From assembly GCF_000429945.1 (NCBI RefSeq), contig NZ_AUCV01000018.1, forward strand, positions 57,142-121,141: a stretch of 64,000 bases of DNA. The letters run 5' to 3'. The stretch comes from Desulfogranum japonicum DSM 18378 (lineage in GTDB: Bacteria; Desulfobacterota; Desulfobulbia; Desulfobulbales; Desulfobulbaceae). Within the stretch, counting starts at the first letter, position 1, and every line of letters starts with the position of its first letter. The position numbers and the translations under genes are program-made. This document shows, piece by piece, positions 44,611 through 54,591 of the stretch. Below the pieces are notes generated by a model that made no database searches, was not told where the DNA came from, and saw only the letters and a list, made by a program, of their open reading frames with translations.

Positions 44611-47538
44611 TTAGCGTTCTTTCGACTTGGACTTGGCATACAATGGACATTGAGCAAAGATACATTCTTTATTCTTTGCAAACTGCTCACATACAATGGG
44701 CGTCACTGGCAGAGTCATCCCAAGAGTCTCCTTGAGCATGCGGGATACAGCCTGTAAAGCAATCCAGCAGTCTCTCTGGCAGCAACGGGGGGCTGAATAG
44801 CTTGCGATGTCTCTCAGAACTTCTTGTGTCATTTTCTGGACCATCTGCCTTTTTTCCCCATCATAAGGAGTGGCCCCCAACAATACAGACAAGGATATCC
44901 CCACACCTGTTGCCGCACCGCAAACACCTAAAAAGGCACAGGCACCACCCGCAATAGTTGTACCCCGTTCAATCGCGGTAGTTATCTGTTGATCGGTGAT
45001 ATCATGTCCATTGTTTTTCAGCGCAGCAAGAATGACAGCAGGTACCAGAGAGTGATGTTCAGGACCGTGAATAGCAAAATGAGGGTGTGAACGGATTTTC
45101 TGCATCAGGACAGCCGCATCTTTTTCCTTGCTGGTCAGGCAAATATGTTTTGTGATCTCCACGGCATCTGAACGATGGCACGCATCGCACACAAAATGGC
45201 CGCTGGTACAGTGCGCATTTGCCTGCATTGTCCGCCCGCAGTAATCGCAGGTCATTGCTGTATCCATTGCGGTGTAGACGAGATCGGCACCACAGATCAT
45301 ACAATCCACTTTTCGTGCCGGGCGTACCCGCCCCGAGCCCTCGTGTTTTGGTTCTGGTTTTACAAAACAGTTACAGGATGGCTCGGTTTTAACTTCCTTC
45401 ATGATTTCAGTAAACACAGGGAAATCATAAAGTACAGGTTCTGCATGCTGCAGAGGTTTTGTTGCCTGATAGGTTATGGAATAAAAATCATATCCCTGTA
45501 TTGACCTGTAGTGATAGCCTGCATGTATCCGGCTATGTGAAAATCCGATGTCATTCAACAATCCGAAGAGGTCATGATATTTCAAGGCACCGCCAATGCA
45601 CTCGCCGCGAAGTTTTTCATTATACTGTATGTGCAGTGGTATGGTGTCATTATAGGTGATGTCTGAGATAACCAAACGGCCTGCAGGCTTCAGTATTCGA
45701 TATATTTCTGAAAACACCCTGCGCTTATCCGGCGAAAGGTTCAAAACGCAATTTGAGATCACGAGGTCCACAGATGCATCTGCGATGGGCAGTTCTTCCA
45801 AAAATGATTGTCTGAATTCGATATTATTATACTGCAGATTATGAACAACATGGCCCTTGGTGGCTTCAGCTGCCGCAAGCATGGCATCTCCCATATCAAT
45901 ACCGATAACCCTGCCCTCAGGTCCAGTGAGCTTACTGGCAATAAAGCATTCAATGCCTGTGCCGCTTCCCAGGTCAAGTACAACCTCTCCAGGTTGAATA
46001 TCAGCTTCCATTACCGGTGAACCACAACCATAACTTCGATAGCGCATTGCTTCCGGAATATGCTGAACCAGAGATTCCTCATAGCAGATCGGGTTGAGGA
46101 TATCTTCCTGGGTCTCTTCAGCTGCTTTACTGTAAAACTGATTGATCTGGGTACGCGTATCATGCCCCGGCAGGCTGAGTACGCAGTTGGAATGCGTGAA
46201 AAAAGTCGTGCTGCCTTCAACAGGGCATTCCCCCAGCTTTTCTCCCATTTTTACAACAAAGGCAGGATGACTCACATCCTTATACTGCTGTGCTTCACGT
46301 GCGATAAGCCATGCAGCAATGGTATTATACAACGCAACATATGGATCACCACCAGTAAGCTCACCGCAATGGATATAGCTGTGGTCGATATCACCGCCCC
46401 CCACAAGATAACGGAAAATATTGGTTTTATAGGCTTCGCTGTTGTTGAGAGAAGCGCTGCGCACACGTTTCAAGACCTCACTGTGAAGCCAGACCTGCTG
46501 CACGCCGTCATCAATATGACCGCATTGCATGCTCTCGTTGTATATCAGGGCTGGTGTGGGATAAATATGTTTATCAGGCCCGACGGCCAGGGATTGCCAT
46601 CCTGCATTGCTCAGGTCATATCGGGTACCGGGACAGGAAAAAATCTGGGACCGTAGAATTTCTACATTATCAATGGTCACGCCCATTTTTTCGGCACGTT
46701 CCTGAGCTGCAACCAGATGGGGAAAAATAGCCCCTGGCTCAACAAACTGCATGTCCCTGGCATTACCTTTCTGAAAAAGCCAGAGGTAATGAACATTGGT
46801 AACATGCTTTGCTGCAGCAAAATCTATTACCTCTTCCATTTCAGCAACATTGTTACTGGTCACAGTCATGGCAAGGGTTACAGGAAAGCCCAGCTCATGA
46901 ATGATGGACAGGTTTCTGTCCAACCGTTCAAAGGCATGATCTCCCCGAAGGGCATCATGGTTGGCTTCCATTCCATCAATGCTTACCTGGAAATGCAGAC
47001 GATCCTTGGGAAAATTCTGAAAAAAATCTTTTTTCTGCGCTATCAGGGTAAGATTTGTCAAAACAACGGCGTGGGTTCCGCTACGTTCGAGTACATCCGT
47101 AATACTATTCCAAAAAGCCTTTGAAAGAAAAGGCTCGCCACCTGTGAAATAAAAAATACGGCATCCAAGTTCATACGATTCTCTGATCACATCAAGGCAA
47201 TCTGCTGTGCAGAGCTTATCACTGGCTTGAGACGATGATTGAAACATGCAATGCTTACAATGCATATTGCATTGATTCGTGACATGCAACCAGCATTCCT
47301 TTAATTCCCCCAAGGCAAGCTGCTCAGTTCGAAATTGGTACCCATGTGCCACTGGGCCGTCCAATCTCCTGCAAAGCCAGCGGATCGCATCTGAAGCCTT
47401 ATCTCCGGAGAGCACACTTTGCAATGCCGTATCTGCAACACTGTTGGGAACAAACCAATCTGGTCTTTGCGGATGAATATAGATGGGAGTTTTTCCATAT
47501 GCAGTACGTTGCCATGCCGCGATCATATTTGTATCCAT
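44611..47538 (-). CDS. Radical SAM / SAM-methyltransferase / DUF5714 three-part fusion
   Basis: 975 residues. Residues about 75-300: radical SAM domain with the cluster motif CNMHCKHC (CxxxCxxC), YFTGGEPFLS and DRLHFQVSIDG. About 300-420: SPASM-like C-terminal region with scattered Cys. About 490-680: class I methyltransferase (VLDLGSGTGIECFIASKLTG, then VIGIDMG and ISNCVLNL, GRLVISDI), with GECIGGALKYHDLFGLL resembling arsenite methyltransferases. About 740-970: DUF5714 with zinc-type knuckles (CMICG, CDYCG, CDACH) and GACAFLGVCGAATGVGISL. Each module is recognisable; the combined reaction is unknown. Modification of a metal(loid) or small-molecule substrate is more likely than a peptide, since no precursor peptide gene is visible nearby. 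Followed by the FAD oxidoreductase gene. Confidence 0.82.
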   Translation of the reverse strand: MDTNMIAAWQRTAYGKTPIYIHPQRPDWFVPNSVADTALQSVLSGDKASDAIRWLCRRLDGPVAHGYQFRTEQLALGELKECWLHVTNQCNMHCKHCMFQSSSQASDKLCTADCLDVIRESYELGCRIFYFTGGEPFLSKAFWNSITDVLERSGTHAVVLTNLTLIAQKKDFFQNFPKDRLHFQVSIDGMEANHDALRGDHAFERLDRNLSIIHELGFPVTLAMTVTSNNVAEMEEVIDFAAAKHVTNVHYLWLFQKGNARDMQFVEPGAIFPHLVAAQERAEKMGVTIDNVEILRSQIFSCPGTRYDLSNAGWQSLAVGPDKHIYPTPALIYNESMQCGHIDDGVQQVWLHSEVLKRVRSASLNNSEAYKTNIFRYLVGGGDIDHSYIHCGELTGGDPYVALYNTIAAWLIAREAQQYKDVSHPAFVVKMGEKLGECPVEGSTTFFTHSNCVLSLPGHDTRTQINQFYSKAAEETQEDILNPICYEESLVQHIPEAMRYRSYGCGSPVMEADIQPGEVVLDLGSGTGIECFIASKLTGPEGRVIGIDMGDAMLAAAEATKGHVVHNLQYNNIEFRQSFLEELPIADASVDLVISNCVLNLSPDKRRVFSEIYRILKPAGRLVISDITYNDTIPLHIQYNEKLRGECIGGALKYHDLFGLLNDIGFSHSRIHAGYHYRSIQGYDFYSITYQATKPLQHAEPVLYDFPVFTEIMKEVKTEPSCNCFVKPEPKHEGSGRVRPARKVDCMICGADLVYTAMDTAMTCDYCGRTMQANAHCTSGHFVCDACHRSDAVEITKHICLTSKEKDAAVLMQKIRSHPHFAIHGPEHHSLVPAVILAALKNNGHDITDQQITTAIERGTTIAGGACAFLGVCGAATGVGISLSVLLGATPYDGEKRQMVQKMTQEVLRDIASYSAPRCCQRDCWIALQAVSRMLKETLGMTLPVTPIVCEQFAKNKECIFAQCPLYAKSKSKER

Positions 47539-48021
47539 TTGCTGTTGTATTCTTTTGCCCTGAGTTCACCACCATGTAATGCTGCTGCATGAACTAAGGT
47601 GACACATGCCTCCATATCTGACAACTCTCATGTGCCATATTCATAAAATATTCCATTTCAACGCATTAACAGCCGGCATGAAAAGATGTGAGTGCCAGGG
47701 CAATTCAGCATGCTGTTTTTGCACGGTGCATATGACGCTCCCTGTCTTACCTCAGGGATATGGCCTGGATGTACTTTATGTTTTTCTGCTCCTGTAACAA
47801 CGAACCTGGTACTATCTTTCACATGCCCTCCAATATGCGTCATGCAACCAACAACAAAGACCAGCCAAGTGCAGCGGTATGCCGTTGATAGTGAGTGACA
47901 AAAATGAATCTTCTCATCTTTTTTCCAAATACCTGTCAACAGAGGAGTAAAAAAAAAAATCTTTCTGTTACAATAGGTTCATCGCGACTCTGATTTCTTT
48001 TCATTCAACTATATTTCAACA
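47539..48021. other. Intergenic, nothing recognised
   Basis: About 480 bp between the divergent radical SAM and cyclase genes. It contains an A-run near 47950 but no repeat family or convincing small gene. Confidence 0.45.
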
Positions 48022-50214
48022 ATGCGTAATCAATTCATGGGGATTTTTCATTCCAAAGGTTTGCTTCTCATCCTGGCACTGACCCTCTATGCTCTCATCT
48101 GCATATCACATGAAGCATACAGCCTGGAACTGTCTCTCAGGGAGCAGGAATATATAGCCAACCACAAACCCATTCGTGTACATAATGAAACTGACTGGCC
48201 CCCGTTCAATTTCTATGAACATGGTATCCCTCAAGGGATAAGCATTGATGTAATGAACCGGGTGGCGACTCTCACAGGACTGCGTATCCAATATGTTACC
48301 GGACCAAGCTGGGACGAATTTGTTGCAATGATGGCAAATGGTCAGCTTGACGTCATGCTCAACATCATTGACCTCCCGGAAAGAAAAGAGCAGTTTCAGT
48401 TTACCGCTCCTTACGTCAAAAGCCTTACCGGTGTCTTCGTGGCCGGCAGTCATCGACACGACATTCATTCGTTTGATGATCTTACAGGCAGGACTGTAGC
48501 TGTTCCTGCAGGATTTGATCTTGAAATCAACATGCCCAAATATCACCCGGAGGTACGGCTTCTACCTGTACGTGATATTCTTGAGTGCATAAAAGCGGTG
48601 AACGCAGGCAAGGCAGATGCCTTTATGGAAGAAATTGGAGTGGCCAACTACATCGTTTCCCAACGTGTTATCCCCAACATTCATATGGCTTTTCAGGTGG
48701 ATGAAAAGCCATTTATCAGCAATCTCACCATTGGCACAAGACGCGATGATCCCCTGCTCCATTCCATTATCCAAAAGGGGCTCAACGCCATATCTGGAGA
48801 TGAACTCAACAACATTCGTCATAAATGGCTCCTCCAGGCTCATGAAATCTATGAACAAAGCATGATCAACCTGTCGGTGCAGGAAAAAGAGTATGTATAT
48901 CAGCATAAAACAGTCAGGATATGTGTTGATCCCTCCTGGCCGCCTCTGGATTTTATTGATAAACAGGGGCATCACAGCGGTCTTTCCGCCGATCTCATCA
49001 ATACCATCGCAAAACGTTTAAACCTCTCTCTGCAGCTTGTACCAACCAGCACCTGGGAAGAGAGCCTCTCCACCATTCGAGAGGGGGCCTGTGATATCAT
49101 TCCACTCATGAACGAAACCCGGGAATCCAGCGATTATCTTGATTTCACAACACCATATTTTAATTTCGCAACGGTCATCGCCACCAGAAAAGATGATGCA
49201 TCATTTATTGGAGACTATTCGGAACTTTACGGTAAAACCATTGCTCTGCAAGCCTATTTTTTCATCACAGAATATGTTCGATCACACCATCCCAGAATTC
49301 AAATTATCGAGGTGGAAAACACGGAAGAAGCTCTCAAACTTGTCAGTGAACACAAGGCTTTTGCAACCATTGACAGCTTACCTACCATTGTTAATACCAT
49401 TGAACGTTCTGCCTTGGAAAACATCCAGATAGTGGGCTCTGTTCCCCAACAGAACAGTATGAAAATTGGAGTCAGGAAAGAAGAAAAGCTTTTACTTTCA
49501 CTTCTGAATAAAGGTGTAACCTCCCTCAGTGAACAGGAAAAAATCGGTTTCTACAAAAAATGGCTGAACGTGGAAATCGAAAACCATCTGATGCCCAGAG
49601 CGACAGTGATAAGAATCGTCATTGTCTTTTTTATGATTCTTGTTTTTCTGCTTTGGCGGCAACTTACCCTCAATCGCTATACCAGAAAACTGCAGGCCTT
49701 GAATACCAGGCTTCAGCATGCCTCAACCATTGATCATCTCACCCAGGTGCTCAACAGAAAATCCATTGAACAGCGACTGCAAGCGGAAATGGATCGTGTG
49801 GCAATGACCGGCGATCCACTCACCCTGGTCATCTGCGACATTGACCATTTCAAGTCTATTAACGATTCCTTTGGTCACCTGACAGGAGACAGGGTACTTC
49901 AAAAGCTGGCCGGTCATATAGCAAAGGCTATGCGTCATTCAGACCATCTTGGACGATGGGGTGGTGAAGAGTTCTTAATCATACTTCCAGGTGCCAATCG
50001 TGAAGGAGGAGCTGGTTTTACCGAAAAACTGAGAAGTTCCATCGAATCCACAGCCTTTGGCATCAACAAAAAAATTACGGTAAGTTTCGGATTGGGAGAA
50101 TATGAACCAGGGGAAGATATTACAACCTTTATCTCACGCATAGACGCCTGCCTGTATGAGGCCAAAAACAAGGGACGCAACAAGGTTGTTACAGCAGCTC
50201 CAACAAATAGTTGA
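48022..50214 (+). CDS. Diguanylate cyclase with tandem periplasmic binding domains
   Basis: 730 residues. Signal/anchor GLLLILALTLYALICISHEA; two SBP_bac_3 domains (about 45-265 and 285-510), each starting with a PPFNF/PPLDF motif; a membrane helix (about 530-550, RIVIVFFMILVFLLW); and a GGDEF domain (about 570-725). The active site reads GGEEF near 647, preceded by RHSD at the I-site spacing (RxxD-x5-GG), so product inhibition by c-di-GMP is expected. It would sense a small amino-acid-like ligand in the periplasm and make c-di-GMP inside. Stand-alone gene. Confidence 0.92.
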   Translation: MRNQFMGIFHSKGLLLILALTLYALICISHEAYSLELSLREQEYIANHKPIRVHNETDWPPFNFYEHGIPQGISIDVMNRVATLTGLRIQYVTGPSWDEFVAMMANGQLDVMLNIIDLPERKEQFQFTAPYVKSLTGVFVAGSHRHDIHSFDDLTGRTVAVPAGFDLEINMPKYHPEVRLLPVRDILECIKAVNAGKADAFMEEIGVANYIVSQRVIPNIHMAFQVDEKPFISNLTIGTRRDDPLLHSIIQKGLNAISGDELNNIRHKWLLQAHEIYEQSMINLSVQEKEYVYQHKTVRICVDPSWPPLDFIDKQGHHSGLSADLINTIAKRLNLSLQLVPTSTWEESLSTIREGACDIIPLMNETRESSDYLDFTTPYFNFATVIATRKDDASFIGDYSELYGKTIALQAYFFITEYVRSHHPRIQIIEVENTEEALKLVSEHKAFATIDSLPTIVNTIERSALENIQIVGSVPQQNSMKIGVRKEEKLLLSLLNKGVTSLSEQEKIGFYKKWLNVEIENHLMPRATVIRIVIVFFMILVFLLWRQLTLNRYTRKLQALNTRLQHASTIDHLTQVLNRKSIEQRLQAEMDRVAMTGDPLTLVICDIDHFKSINDSFGHLTGDRVLQKLAGHIAKAMRHSDHLGRWGGEEFLIILPGANREGGAGFTEKLRSSIESTAFGINKKITVSFGLGEYEPGEDITTFISRIDACLYEAKNKGRNKVVTAAPTNS

Positions 50215-50302
50215 GGGGGGTGACCGGCATGTAAAAATGCGACCGACTTTACCGGGGGACGCAGCAAATCCGATAGGTTGAAAGCGTCCTGAGGAATACG
50301 TA

Positions 50303-51394
50303 TTATGCCTCTTCTTCATCCAGCCGCTGCAAACCCTCCATCAATGTCCCTATAAAATCACCGAGCGGGGGATGCTCCCGAATTTCATCCGGGATGCCCT
50401 TGGAATAGCTGAAATGTCCTTGATTGCTACCAAGCAGGGAGAACAGAGCATCTTTATCCCGAAGGGTATTAAAGCGAACATGGACAATCTCACCATAATT
50501 AAAAAACACCAGGGCCTGCCCCTGATGAAGCAAAAGCTCCACTGTTCCGGTTTTCTGTGCTGTATGCATGAGCTGTAAAAGATCTACGATAGATATTTCC
50601 CCCAGCTCGCCAGTCATACCTGAAGCGATATTGCCAGAGCGTAAATTCAGGGTCTGGGCACGTTTTACCAGCATTTTAAAGAGGAAAAGCTGTATTACAG
50701 GATACCTTACAATGGCATTTTTAAAATTCTTTTCACTCAGCATAGCCACCTTGGTTGCAGACAGGGTATGAACCGATTCACTGAAAAGTTCGCCGGAAAC
50801 AAGATTCATATCGCCCAGCAGCTCTCCTGCTCCCAATTCACCGATTTTTGATCCATCCTCGGCAATCAATCCGAGTACCCCCTTCAAGATAACGTAGATA
50901 TAGGTGGCGGGATCTCCTTTTTTCACTATCGCCTTATTAATGGGAATGGTTTTAAACTCCAAAAGGGAGATCAGATCTGCCAGCGCATCATCGTCAAGGG
51001 ATTCAAAAAGAGACAGGCTTCGTAATACTCCAAAATATTTGGCAAGAAGTTGTTTGCGGCGGAGCTTTTCTGCATCATCAAGCAGTTTCATCTGCACAGT
51101 AGCATATGCCTTGTCTCGCTTATATTCAAATTGGATCAGCCCATCACAGCCTCCACAATCAAAACGAGATTTGTTTTCACTCAAAGCGGGCAAACCACTG
51201 AGCCTGACCTGGGACGTAAGAATTTCCACAAGCTTCTGGCTCAGAATAAGGCACCCAGGCTTGGAGGATGATCCCCTGAGGATGTGATTGGTCACCTTGA
51301 GCTCCTCACCAACACTATAAATGGGACATGATCGTTCCTGGGTGACGATAAAAACCGCATTACGAATTGTTTTCTTTTTTTTGTTGACCTGCAT
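50303..51394 (-). CDS. TIGR04076-like / cNMP-binding / DUF4388 regulatory fusion
   Basis: 363 residues, soluble. The N-terminal 100 residues contain CPIYSVGEELKVTNH and FDCGGCDGLIQFEY, like the small Cys-rich TIGR04076 proteins. Residues about 125-245: cyclic-nucleotide-binding fold (INKAIVKKGDPATYIYVILK, GAGELLGDMNLVSGE). The fold lacks the Arg of the phosphate-binding cassette (SESVHTLSA where R-(T/S)-A is usual), so cNMP binding is uncertain. Residues about 265-345: DUF4388 (ISIVDLLQLMHTAQKTGTVE). There is no DNA-binding domain, so it acts by protein contacts. Convergent with the cyclase gene. Confidence 0.78.
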   Translation of the reverse strand: MQVNKKKKTIRNAVFIVTQERSCPIYSVGEELKVTNHILRGSSSKPGCLILSQKLVEILTSQVRLSGLPALSENKSRFDCGGCDGLIQFEYKRDKAYATVQMKLLDDAEKLRRKQLLAKYFGVLRSLSLFESLDDDALADLISLLEFKTIPINKAIVKKGDPATYIYVILKGVLGLIAEDGSKIGELGAGELLGDMNLVSGELFSESVHTLSATKVAMLSEKNFKNAIVRYPVIQLFLFKMLVKRAQTLNLRSGNIASGMTGELGEISIVDLLQLMHTAQKTGTVELLLHQGQALVFFNYGEIVHVRFNTLRDKDALFSLLGSNQGHFSYSKGIPDEIREHPPLGDFIGTLMEGLQRLDEEEA

Positions 51395-51685
51395 TTACCT
51401 ATCTATCCAAAACTGAAGAATTCACAGTCGTCTTCTGCACTTCTCAAACACACAGCGGCATGTCCGCACAAAAGTTTTGTAATTATGTTACGTTGAGAAC
51501 CCATGAAACGTCAAAGAAGAAAATACACTTTAGGAATCAAGCCCCTGCAAATAAATTAAAAAAGCTCCCTCGCTTGACCTGTTCTTTTTTTATGTGCCAT
51601 ACTGAAAGTGACAGGCAACTACTTGAGACGGATCACATCTTGCTCATGGTGATCTCCCTCTCTTCTTATTGGGGTTTCAGAAAAA

Positions 51686-54460
51686 ATGTCTTGTTCTTTC
51701 ACCCATAACATCTCCTTTGCAGCATTGAACATCAAGGATTTTTTTTTCATTTTCATCCCCACCACATGCCTCATTCTCACGGGAATGTTTTTCGTCTATG
51801 AGATGGAAATCCGGAGTCACATAAACCTGTTGAAAGAAAAGGAAACCAATGCAGTCGTCGTGGGAGAGCAGCTCATCTACGACTCCATCGATCCCATTCT
51901 CGAAGACCTGTTATATTTGACCAAGATTGCCACCCAACTCTATTATCAAAATACTGAAACAAAGGATCCGTATCGTTTTCAGCTCTTGGAAAAAACCTTT
52001 CTCTCATTTGCCGAAAGCCATCCCATGTACGATCAAATACGCCTGCTCGATGCGCATGGATTGGAAAGGATTCGTGTCAACTTTTCAGCCAACCATGCCG
52101 AGTTAGTTCCTCGAGAGAGGTTGCAGGATAAACATCAGCGCTACTATTTCAAAGATACGTGGCAACTTGATCCCAACCAAGTTTTTATATCCCCCCTGGA
52201 TCTTAATATAGAGCATGGTCAACTTGAGCGCCCTCTGAAACCAATGATCCGCTTTGGACGTGTGCTCACGGATCCATTTGGAAAAAAAATTGGTGTAACT
52301 ATCATTAATTACAAGGCAAAAGTGCTCCTTGAAAACCTAAAAAAATGGAGCGAAAGCCAGGACGGCAACCTCATGCTGCTCAACCGCAATGGCTACTGGC
52401 TGGCCAGTAATCAGCATCAGGAATGGGGATTTATGTTTCCCGAACATACCAGCCAAACCTTCGCAAACCAGGAGCCGGAACTCTGGGCCTCTATCATCAA
52501 TGTACGAGAAACCGGTCAGATTATGCGCACAAACGGGCTCTATACATACAAGACGGTTCGGCCTCTGCATACAAACATCATCTCCAGCACCGGTTCACCA
52601 ACAGCAACTGGTGACAGCCAACATGCCCTGAGTACCTCCGAGTATTACTGGAAAATTATTTCCCAGGTGCACCAGGAAGATATTGCCAAGTCACTGCAAA
52701 ACTTCCGCCAACAAATGCTGGCCGCAGCCTGCCTTGCAACCATTATCATCTTTATCTTTTCCTTCCTCCTTGCCAGAGCTCGAATGCGAAGAGATCAGGC
52801 CACATTGTCATTGAAGAAAACCAATGAAAACCTGGAAGCAATTGTTGCGAAGCGAACCAGCCAATTGCAGATGCAAAATGCCCACCTTGTGGATGAAGTC
52901 AACACCCGCAAAGAGACAGAACAGGCGCTGCGAGAAAGTGAATACAAACATGCCACCCTCTTGGAAACCATGCAGGAAGGATTGGTTGTATTAAACCCTG
53001 AGGGTAAAATCACTTACTGCAACGCCAGGCTTGGTGAGATGCTTGGATATAATGTGGAGGAACTTGTTGGCCACTCTATGGAAGATTTCCTCAAAGAAGA
53101 GGACAGACAAATATTTCGTCAACAATTTCAGTATCGGAACCAAGGATTACTCCCCTCCTACGAAGTAACCTGGCTAACACAATCCGGTACCATGCTGCTC
53201 TCTTCCATCTCCCCGGCCCTGCTTCTCGACAAACAAAAGAAGATTATCGGCAGTTTTGGCCTTGTAACCGATATCACCGCCCAACGAAAAGCCGAATTAA
53301 AAAAACAGGCTCTGGAACATCAACTTCAGCAAACACAAAAGATGGAGGCTTTGGGAACATTGGCAGGTGGTATCGCCCACGATTTCAACAATATCCTTTC
53401 GGCTATCATAGGGTATGCTGAACTGGCTGCCGAAAAGGTGGAACCAGGTACCAGTGTAGCCAAATCATTGGAGGTTATTCTTTCCGCAGGAAGCCGTGCA
53501 GCAAAATTGGTACAGCAGATACTCGCGTTCTCCCGACAAAGCGATCAGGATAAGCAACCGCTGGAGATTGTTGCAGTTGTTAAAGAGACGATGAAGTTGA
53601 TCCAGGCCGCAACGTCGTCGTCGATCAGCATACATCTGGACCTCAAAGAAAATGTGGGACAAATCATGGCTAACCCCACCCAGATTCATCAGATTGTAAT
53701 GAACATCTGTACCAATGCCTGTCACGCCATGGCAGCTAACGGTGGCAAACTTAGCCTTATCGTCAAAAGGGTGGAACTCAACAAAGAGGAGGCACGAGCC
53801 TTTCAAATACAGCCAGGCACTTTTGTGCGTCTAACATTCAGCGATACTGGAGAGGGTATTCCTGATGCGGTGCAACAACGAATTTTTGAGCCGTTCTACA
53901 CAACCAAAGAAGTCGGCAAGGGGACCGGACTAGGCCTTTCACTGGTGCATTCCATTGTTACCGACCTTGCCGGCTCCATCCATGTTGACAGCAAAATAGG
54001 TCAAGGGACCACCTTTACTATCCATTTACCAATCAGCCAGCAGCAGGAAACACAGCAAGCCATCATCTCTGAAAAAATTCTCTATGGCAACAATGAACAC
54101 ATTATTTGGCTGGATGACGAGGCACCCCTGATGACAATGGGATGCCGGATTCTCACATCACTTGGCTATCAAGCAACAGGTTTTACGGATCCGGAGCAGT
54201 GCCTGGCAGAAATCGTGCGTCATCCCGATTGGTTTCAGCTAATCATCTCAGATTACAACATGCCTAAACTCAACGGATTGGCCCTGTTAAGGGAAATTCG
54301 TGCCAGAGGAATAAATCTTCCCATGATCCTCTGCTCCGGTTTCAGCGAGGAAATTTCACTTGAGAATGCACGGCAAAAAGGCCTGCAGCATTATTTAATG
54401 AAGCCTGTACGTAAGTACGATATCGCACTTAACGTACATAAGGCGCTTCACAACACCTAA
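51686..54460 (+). CDS. Membrane-bound hybrid histidine kinase with dCache-like sensor and receiver
   Basis: 924 residues. TM1 (about 12-35, FFFIFIPTTCLILTGMFFVY), a large periplasmic Cache-type sensor (about 40-340), TM2 (about 345-370, AAACLATIIIFIFSFLLARA), coiled coil, and a PAS domain (about 425-540). HisKA carries GGIAHDFNNILSAI (acceptor His 565). HATPase_c (about 680-785) has FSDTGEGIP and GTGLGLSLV. The receiver (about 800-920) has acceptor Asp near 856 in LIISDYNMPK. There is no output domain. The ligand is probably a small organic molecule, by analogy with Cache domains. Confidence 0.9.
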   Translation: MSCSFTHNISFAALNIKDFFFIFIPTTCLILTGMFFVYEMEIRSHINLLKEKETNAVVVGEQLIYDSIDPILEDLLYLTKIATQLYYQNTETKDPYRFQLLEKTFLSFAESHPMYDQIRLLDAHGLERIRVNFSANHAELVPRERLQDKHQRYYFKDTWQLDPNQVFISPLDLNIEHGQLERPLKPMIRFGRVLTDPFGKKIGVTIINYKAKVLLENLKKWSESQDGNLMLLNRNGYWLASNQHQEWGFMFPEHTSQTFANQEPELWASIINVRETGQIMRTNGLYTYKTVRPLHTNIISSTGSPTATGDSQHALSTSEYYWKIISQVHQEDIAKSLQNFRQQMLAAACLATIIIFIFSFLLARARMRRDQATLSLKKTNENLEAIVAKRTSQLQMQNAHLVDEVNTRKETEQALRESEYKHATLLETMQEGLVVLNPEGKITYCNARLGEMLGYNVEELVGHSMEDFLKEEDRQIFRQQFQYRNQGLLPSYEVTWLTQSGTMLLSSISPALLLDKQKKIIGSFGLVTDITAQRKAELKKQALEHQLQQTQKMEALGTLAGGIAHDFNNILSAIIGYAELAAEKVEPGTSVAKSLEVILSAGSRAAKLVQQILAFSRQSDQDKQPLEIVAVVKETMKLIQAATSSSISIHLDLKENVGQIMANPTQIHQIVMNICTNACHAMAANGGKLSLIVKRVELNKEEARAFQIQPGTFVRLTFSDTGEGIPDAVQQRIFEPFYTTKEVGKGTGLGLSLVHSIVTDLAGSIHVDSKIGQGTTFTIHLPISQQQETQQAIISEKILYGNNEHIIWLDDEAPLMTMGCRILTSLGYQATGFTDPEQCLAEIVRHPDWFQLIISDYNMPKLNGLALLREIRARGINLPMILCSGFSEEISLENARQKGLQHYLMKPVRKYDIALNVHKALHNT

Positions 54461-54591
54461 CATAACCTGTTTTCCCAAAACAGTCGTCTGGCCCACAACC
54501 TGGTACCCTATGTCATAGAGGCCATAAAACGCTTCAGATCTTCCGCTACTGCTGTACAAAACCAATACTCCTTAACAGAGAGGCACGAATT

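Noticed and set aside
47539..48021. Possible precursor peptide for the radical SAM protein
   Set aside because: No short frame with a ribosome site and Cys/Gly-rich core was found near the gene.
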